From positions 583,454 to 647,453 of the forward strand of contig CAJNDS010002136.1 in the NCBI GenBank assembly GCA_905221605.1: a stretch of DNA of 64,000 bases. The letters run 5' to 3'. The DNA is from Symbiodinium natans (Eukaryota; Sar; Dinophyceae; Suessiales; Symbiodiniaceae). This document shows, in pieces, positions 24,401 to 33,400 of this stretch; position 1 is the stretch's first letter, and the number at the start of each line of letters is the position of its first letter. The notes beneath the pieces are model-generated. The model saw only the letters and a program-made list of their open reading frames with translations. It ran no database searches and had not been told where the DNA came from. Both the position numbers and the translations under genes were made by a program.

Positions 24401-27400
24401 AACCCCAAACCCTGAACCCTGAACCCTAAACCCTAAACCCTCTTCCCCTGACTTGAAAGCTCCGTCCTTCAGCCGCTCGCCCGTCGCCCCGGTCTGGCCT
24501 GCCTCGTGGGTTTAGGGTTTAGGGTTTAGGGTTTAGGGTTTTGGGTTTTGGGTTTTGGGTTTGGGGGTTTTGGGGTTTTGGGGTTCTAGGGTTCAGCCCC
24601 CTGCTTTGTCAGAAGGCCCCTGGTCCCTGGAGGTTGCAACCCTGGAGCCACTTGCTACAATTTTCGTCATGACAGTCTCAAAGCTGTGTGTGCTCGAGTC
24701 CCCTCGACGTAGACGCGCCTTGCGCCTTACGCCCTAGCGGGCAATGACTCGGGTGGTGGTTCAGGTTTTGCAGGGAGGGCTCAGGGTTTGGAGGTGCGGG
24801 TTTGATCCTCAGGTTCGGGCTTTTGGGGGAGCGTCTAGGCGTTAAGCATCCAAAATACTGCACAGTGGTCTCCCTCTTAAGGGGGTTGTCGGTTGCGTGG
24901 ATGGCCCCTGAATCACTCGGATTTTGCACTCTGCAAAGAGAAAACCAAGATGCCTTCTCACTGCCCGCCAGATCTACCTCAGAACAAGGCGATTTACACA
25001 GTGTGGAAGAACAGTTCCGGGGGTGTGGCCATGTAGTATACCGGTAACCATGCAGCCTTCACAAAGGACCTGATTACTTAGCACTCATCCACTGTACATT
25101 CCTCAGAAGCGCAAACCAGTGTAACATCTGCGCTTCATCAAGACGCCCCCCAAACCACCAAGCAAGCCCAAAATCGATGCCTCTCGTCAAGGCCTGAAAT
25201 TTTAGTGCTTAGGGGAACGCTCCGGAACGTTCAGCAAAAAAATGCAGGTTCGTGTTTGCAGTGCCTTCCGTGCTAGGTGTGACGGGCCTCCAAGGCACAG
25301 CTTTTTAAAACCTAAACCCTAAACCCAGAAGTCCAAGAGGGCTTTCGTTGCTCTCTGGGTCAAGGAATTTCAGGCTCAGCCACCGTTTATGTGGCGGGGG
25401 GGGGGGGGGGGGAGTCGGGGAGGGGCTTGAAAGAAAAACAGCTCAAGCAGCTGGAACCAAAAGCCTTTAGGGCTGTTTTGGGCCTTGAAGCTTTGGTTTG
25501 GACTTGGGGTTTAGTTTAGGGCCTCGCGAGTTTAGTCAGTCTGGCCCCTGGACCCAACACCCAAACACCGAAGAAAGTATTGGAAGCACTTAAACTCCAA
25601 CATGTCCTAAAGCCTAAAAGCCTCAAATTGTCGAACCTCTCAACCACACGCTGAGCCGCGAGGTTGATCATCGAGACGGTGGCAGAACCGTCCTTGATGG
25701 CCTGGGAAGACTACGACGAGTGGGATCAGGAAGTTTTGGGCTTGGGCTGGAGAGGGTTTCTGCCAGCAAAGTTTCCGGTGTAAGGCATAGGCGTTGAGGC
25801 GTTAAGCCTTAGGGTGCCGAGCTTTGGCTGTGGGTTTTCATTAGAGCAGGCAGGGGCTTCGGGTGCAGGCTTTAGTGCCGGGATGTCTTGGAGGTCAAGC
25901 GTGTAGAAGGAAAAGAGGCTTACTTGAGGTCTATTATTGACAAAAACAGGTATACCTTGCACTCACTGCTTGTTACCAGCCATACTTCAAGTAGGGGTTG
26001 AGGGTTGAAGAGTCTCATGAAGACCGTCGGACGTCAATGAGCAAAGGGGTTGAAGAGGCCAGGTGCCATGCCCTACTGGCGGAAAGCCGAGAGCCCTAAA
26101 CACCCCAATCCTGAAGGCCCTGAAGCTCTCAACCCTCTTCGAACCTTATGAGGATTTGCGAACATAAGGGCCTCCTAATGTAAACCCCAAATAGTAGGAG
26201 CCCCTTATAATGGGATCCCAGTAAAGGCACGACAGTTTCCATGAGCCCTGGGAGTCGCGTGGTCCCCGAAGCGACTTCAAAGAGGCAGGTGGCCCACACC
26301 AATCGGGTTTTAAGGCTCTAAGCTCTGAAAGCTTTTGGGACTTTACAGGGTCTGGAAAACTGAGGGTTCAAGGCATTTTAAGCTCTTGAGGGGTGGGGGG
26401 GGGGGCGGGAGGGAGGGGTGGGGAGGGAGGGGTGGGGAGGGAGGGAGGCCCTAAACCCTAAACCCTAAACAGTGGCGTACTGGGACCGGCCTTGAACTCG
26501 ATGATCTGCACGGTGTGGGCCCGGCTGGAAGTCGCGTTCATCAGCGTCGAGCCGACGGTTCCTGGGCTCTCGTGGCTTGTGGGCTTTAGGGGCTTAGGGG
26601 CTTAGGGGCTTCAGGGCTTCAGGGCTTCAGGGCTTCAGGGCTTCAGGGCTTCGGGGCTTCAGGGCTTCAGGGCTTCAGGGGGGCTTTAGGGTTTAGGGTT
26701 TAGGGTTTTAGGGTTTAGGGTTTAGGGTCCAGGGTCTAGGGTCTAGAGTTCAGGGTTTAGGGTTGAACTTGCCGTTGGCTGTACTTAATTGAGGCTGCTG
26801 TGCGGTGTGTACACAGTGCCTGCCTCTCGAAGGGCCGAGGTTTCCTGGTTTTGTGAGGTGTTCGAGCAACTTTAGGCGTCCAGGTACTGCTGTGCTTGCA
26901 GGACGCAGCCCTAAACCCGAAACCCGAAACCCTTAAACCCTAAACCCTGAACCCTGAACCCTAAACCCTAAACCCTAAACCCTAAACTCAGGATTCGGAG
27001 CTGTTTTCGATGCAGGGTTCACCTACAGGGCTCAGGATCTTGTTGCTCGAGGGGCTGACGATGTCATTCATGATTCTCATGCGGACAAGACGAAGCGGTT
27101 CCCTGAGAGGCAAAGAGAAGGAGACGGTTCCATTGAAAACACGACGAGTACTGAGTGAGAGATATTTGCACTGCGAGTTCCCTTTGAAGTGGGAGCAAGG
27201 AGCCGGGCTGAAAGAATGGAGCTGTTCTGATACTGCGATGGGATCTTACCTGGGTGGGGGCTGAACTAGCCAGGAGCAAAAGCAACAGCTACACAGGAGA
27301 GAAGTGGGACGGTGTGAAGCACATCCTGGGTCGATACTAGGGCTACGATGTTCGCACTTTTTTCTTCAAAGCCAACCCACCATTTTGACCCTGAACTGCA

Positions 27401-30400
27401 ACTGAGGCAACTAAATAGCGAGGGAAGGAGATTCACCTTGTTTGGCAGATGAGCAGAAAGGAGGAGGGTGCAATACAAAACTGACGAGAACATCACAAGG
27501 TTAGGAAGTAAGGGAACAGAGGGCTGAGATCCTTTGTTAGGCTAGGAGCGGCGCTTGCTTAAAATCGCGGACGTCACAGCATGTCACAACCCAATAACGC
27601 GAGGCTTCGAACCGCCACGCACGCCCTGGAAAGTTACTTTCACAGTTAAGGTGACGGGGTCAAAGGTTTTGACCAAGTCAGGACAGTGGCTTCCGAAATT
27701 AGGGTACCTCATTGGGGTCCTGATTGTCAGGGAATCCTACTATTTGGGGCTTGATTTTGGGCGGCCCCAGATTTTCGTAAACCCCCGAATGTGAAACCGC
27801 CAAATGCGAAGTATCATGCGGAAGTGCTGTGCTGCGTGCTTTCCCTGCGGGGCTTAGCAGGGCGACTGGCACCCTTGAGCTCCAGCGACCCTCAGCCCAA
27901 ACACTGAAACCCTATGCCCCCAACTGCCTAAACCCTCAACCCTAAACCCTAAACCCTAAACCCAAACCATCAACCCTAAACCCTAAATCCTAAACCCTAA
28001 ACCCTAAACCCGAAACCCAACTGGATGCAACAGGCAGAAGGCCCCCGCTGCTGCTGCCGAGACTCGGTGCTCGGTCGCCTCCTCGATGGTCGTCTCGATG
28101 GCCTGAAGGGTGTTGGGTTGCATGTCGGGGTTCTGGGTTTAGGGTTTAGGGTTAGGGTTCAGGGTTTAGGGTTTAGGGTTTAGGGTTTAGGGTTTAGGGT
28201 TTAGGGTTTAGGGTTCAGGGTTTAGGGTTTAGGGTTTAGGGTTCGGAGTCTAGGGTTCTGGGTTTAGGGTTTTAGGGTTCGGGGTTTAGGGTTCAAGGTT
28301 TAGGGTGTAGGGTTTAAGGTTCTGGGTTTAGGGTTTCTCGGGGCTGATAGGGTCTTCTAGAGGCTTACGGGGGCTTACAGGGGCTTATAGGGGCGTATAT
28401 TCCAGGGGCTTGTAGCGGCTTATGGGGGCTTTACGGGCGGCTTCAGGGGCTTTTGGGGGAGCTTCTACGACGGAGGATTTTTGGGGGGGTTGAAAGCCGG
28501 GGGAGGACGGCGGGGCGTTGGGGGGGGAGGGGGGGGTGAAGGCCTCGTAGCACTCCACGGGTCGCTTGATAACCCCGTCGATGTAGATGCCCAGGGCCTC
28601 TCGATTTGGGGTTTAGGGTTTTGGGTTTAGGGTTTCGGGTTTAGGGTTTAGGGTGTCGGGCTTCGGCCTTGGGTACGATTCCTTAGACATAAAGCCTCCA
28701 TCCTCACCCCACACCTTGCATGCACAACCCATCAGAATCATAGCCCTGAACTCTAACCCTCACCCTTGAAATCCTCACCGTTAGACACAAAAATCTCTGA
28801 GTTCTGTATGAGGGTGCAAGCTTAGGGTTTCAAGCCAATTGGGCTCAGGGTGTTCCCAGTGCTCCGAGCTTTTTTGGTAGGATCCGCGCACCGACTTGGC
28901 TGTGGGAGCTTGCTGTGAAGTTTGGTTTCTTTGCTGGGACTTGGAGGCTCATAGTACTGAGTAACAAAGTTATAACTCTACTTCTGACCCAAGTGTAACC
29001 TTCTTGGGGCACTTACGGGGCTCATAAGTGGGTTCTAGGTACAGTTATCCTAAACCCTAAATCCTAAACCCGAAACCCTAAACCCTAAACTTACAAACTG
29101 TTTACTAAGTACCATGAACCTCCAAGGAGATCTTTTTTGCTTGGTGCGACGTGCGTAGTGGAGAGGTGGCACGAGATTCAGGGCCTGGGTTTCGGGGCAG
29201 CGCTTCCAAGATGACCGGACAGACACAGCTAAGCCACAGGGTCGAGGGCACAGGGTTTAGGGTTTAGGGTTTAGGGTTTAAGGTTTAGGGTTTAGGGTTT
29301 ACGAAACGAAGTCTCCGAATGCCCAAACCGTAGCACACCCCCGCTCCCCAGCGGCGAAAACCGTCCCTGTTTGGGATGTTCCCTTATACTAAGAGTCCTT
29401 AATTGGGATTATAGTACCCCCTATTATAATCCCGACTAAGGACTGTTAGTATAAGTTAGGGTGAACATCCCAACCTAGAACCCCTGACCGGAAACACTGA
29501 GCTCTTGGAGCCTCTGCCCTAAAGCCGAAAACGATCAGGAGAACCAAGACGGTCAAGATGGTATTGCCGCCTTACCTCTTGAGCTTTCCTGAAATCTAAG
29601 ACGGTCAGCAGGACGGCTATATAAGATGGTCGACTCATTGCGCCCCGACACGCCCTACAACACTCCACGGATTTATGGTTTAGGCTTACGGCCTCAAGCC
29701 CTCTACTCAGGCACCCCTGTTGAGGCAACCAGAAGCCGCGTGCCTTCGACTCTCCTCGGATGAGTGGCATGTGCGATGCAGCTGCAGGATTCAGGGTTTT
29801 GGGAGAAGGCCTCTAGCCCCAAAACGCAAGCAGCCTAATCACCAAAAGTACAACTGTCCCAAGTACGGTAGCCGAATGGTCAATTTTTCGGCTCAGAGCA
29901 TCGCAAGGAGGAGGGCTTCTGGGCTTGGAACGCACGAGGTTATGTTCGGCCATGCCGTTTCGGGGCTTACTTGGTAACCGAATTATAGCTGTACTTATAA
30001 CCATATTAGGGCATTTCAGGGCTTACAAGTGGGTTTTAAGTACAGTTATAATTGGTTGGGGGGTACCCTGAACCTCCAAGTAGGGGCTTCGGGATTGCAG
30101 CTTGGGCCCAGCCTGGGGATTAAAAGAATAGCGTCACCGCAAACCTGTCGATTCGGGTAGACGAGAAGCTATACACGGCACTGCACCCAACAGCTCCAAG
30201 CCCAGCCAACCCTCAACCCGCAATATATGAAGAAGAAGAAGAAGAATTTATGTTAATAACAATGATAAGAACAAAAAACCAAAAAAGACTGAAAGAACCC
30301 TCAAAGGAGCAGAGAAGCCGTGAGAAGCGAAGGGCTTCTTGGAGCGACTCGAGCGTTGAGCACTTCAGGGTTGCCGGGTTCTTAGGCGAGAAGGAGTTAC

Positions 30401-33400
30401 GGGTTTAGGGCTTAGGGTTTAGGGTTTAGGGTTTAGGGTTTAGGGTTTAGGGTTTAGGGGTTAGGGGTTAGGGGTTAGGGGAGTCGGCTTATGAAGAAGC
30501 TCACTAGACCCTGGACTGCCTGGCCATTTAAGTACCACATTGAAGCATGGCGCGCACCTCCAGGCCCTTCTTGGGCCTAAGGGATGGATCGATGAGCAGG
30601 TCCTGGATCGCCTGACGCCAAGGCACTTCCCGAACTTCCAGGGAGGTTCAGGGATTAAGAGGGTGGAAAGGGGAGTACAGCTTCGGGCTCGGCGAAGCTT
30701 GGGGTTAGGGTTTGGGCTGAAGTTAAACAGCTAAGCTGAGAGACTCGAGCCATGGAGATCCGCGGATGATTCCCTCACGTGAGCAGATCACAAAGGATCG
30801 CCCCCTGACACTCACGACCGGAAATTAAACAGTAGTGCCACATCCCAAACCCCCTAAGCCCTGAACCCTAAACCCTAAACCCTCTAAACCCTAAACCCTC
30901 TTGAACCCTAAACCCTGAACCCTAAAGTGCCACATCCTAAACCCCAAGCTCCCTCAGCGCTTGGTGTGAGGGTGGCAACCTAATGGCGGTAGCTGCTCCG
31001 GTCCCTTAAGCCTTCCACCATCTGCCTCCGCCTCCTACGCCCGAGGCTCCCTTGGCCCTGAACCTTCAGGCTTTGAGGCTCGGGGCAGAACCTAAGAATG
31101 CCTCAACTTCGAGGAGACACATCTGAAGGCGCCGGAGGTTCTGGGCTTTGGGGGCGCAGGCGGCGTGGGGGTGAAGGATCCTGAACCTTTTGAGAGAGAG
31201 GTTCGCGGCACCTCATTGTAGATCTCAATCATGGACACAGTGACTTCGTACCTGGGGTGGAGCCAGGCAGTTGGGCGTAGACTCGAACTCCCAAAGCTCT
31301 GCTTCCTCAAGCTGGGAATCTTGGGTCATGGCGAGGAGGAGCCCTCAAGCAGACAATGTCCGGAGTCATGTTCCATGTCTAAGCTGAAGCTGGGGTCAGG
31401 TCCATCCTCCACCACTTTGTTCGGGCGCGGACACGCCTCTACTACCGCCTAAGTGAGAAAAGAAAGTTGACAAACAGCCTTCTTCATTCCCGACATTTAG
31501 AAAAAGCATCCTATTGTATATGGTACTGAAACAGGGAACCCCAATGTAGCACAACCGCAGCCCCATGTAAGGGCTTAAGCTTTCAATCCATGACGCAAGA
31601 AGAAGTCCACAAAAGCATCCCTACATGCAAACAATCCTTTGCGTCCAGGCACCTCTTGTTTGGATCGGTCTCCTTCCCGATTCGTCGGAAAATCTCCTTT
31701 CACGCAACAACGGGAAGATGCTTGGGCAACGCAGCGCACTTTAGCTCGCAACTTACGGCGTCAGTTCAATACCCTCCACACCTCCACCTACAAGTAGCTC
31801 TAAAACATTCTGAGAAGCACATGGCTTCCATTGCTTCAGCCGCTTGCTCCCCCAAACACCCGACCTGCTTGAGGCTTACGGTTCGGGGTGTTGAGCTTAG
31901 GAAACCCTATGTTCGAGAACGAGAGACCCCTTCCGTGCATGAAGCCGCACTGACAACCTGACATATACACTACCCTAAACCCTAAACCCTAAACCCTAAA
32001 CCCTAAACTACAGGGCCTCAAATGCTGTTTGGCATCTCGGACTGCGGAATGGTGCGTCTTGGTTCTGCACTTGTGCAGCTGCATGCCCTAGGCAGGAGCG
32101 AGGAGCCCGAAAGCCTGTAGATACCTGACCATGCGACAGCCCGACCCACCATGCAGTAGCCCCCTCAGGTTCACCTACATACACCCTAAACCCTAAACCC
32201 TAAACCCTAAACCCTACACCCTAAACCCTAAACCTTGCACACCATCAGTGAAACACAGCCTGTCCTCGCATGAGATAGGCACAATTCCCTTGTTGTTGCC
32301 ATAACCTTGGACCGAACACAACCGGCGCAGCCTTTTGGGGCGTTTGGGGCGTGCAGCGTTCAGGGCCAGTTCAGGGATTGGTGCCCCCTTATGCGAAGAC
32401 TCCCTAATAGGGATTATAGTAGCCCCGATTATAATCCCTACTAAGGACTGTCAGTGCAAGGGGGAACATGCCAATTTCCAGGTTTCAAGCTCAGGGTTGG
32501 GTGTACGGCTCCTGAATCACAAAAGGTGTTGAATGAACTACCCATGAACCTACGAGTCTCCTACCCTAAACCCTAAACCCTAAACCCGAAACCCGAAACC
32601 CTAAACCCTAACCTTGGGTTCAGAGCTCAGGGGGGTTAAGGGCTTGAGGCCAAGCCCAAGACCCCACGCGAAACCGAAGTTCAAAGGGCCGGCCTCCAAC
32701 CCTCAACCCTCAGCCTCCCCACAAAAAACAACAACGAACATCCAAGGCCCAAAAAAAGACTTGAAAAATAAAGCACAAGAAAGAAGTGTGTGCAGAACAT
32801 ACTTGCATCTGCGTATACAACAAAAACCACGCGCCCTCATCACACAAAAGAAGGCACGACCATGATGACAGCAGTGACGACAGCATGACAAACAGGCTCA
32901 ACTTAGGGTTTGGGGGTCCGGGCGCTTCAAGGCGTTTTGGGAGCCCAAGGCGCACGAAGCCGAAACCCTAAACCCTAAACCCTAAACCCTAAACCCTTAG
33001 CCCTAAACCCTAAACCCTAAACCCTAAACCCTAAACCCTAAACCCTAAACCCTACACCCCGTCCCTTCCCCCCTTCCGCAGAGGGCGAGTGGCCAACCAT
33101 GGAGTAGCTCTTCCCCGCCCCTGCCATGGGGTCAGTCTTCAGAGGCTTCTGGGTTTAGGGGTTTAGGGTTTAGGGGTTTGGGGTTTAGGGTTTAGCGTTT
33201 AGGGTTTAGGGTTTAGGGTGTAGGGTTTAGGGTCTAGGGTTTAGGGTTTAGGGTCTAGGGTTTAGGGTTTGGGGTTTAGGGTTTAGGGTTAGGGTTTAGG
33301 GTTTAGGGTTTAGGGTTGTTTCGTTTTTGAAGTTTCTTGCGGTCGTTTTGGAAACGGTTTTGGCGACGAAGGCTTAAGGATTTGGAGCCTCCCGCAAAAA

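Larger units (their letters stand above)
29185..31211. other. Intron between kinesin exons 10 and 11
   Basis: Holds TTTAGGG (29255-29300, 30405-30478), CCCTAAA (30868-30925), MITE-like copies of families A and B, and no exon that I could support. Confidence 0.45.
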
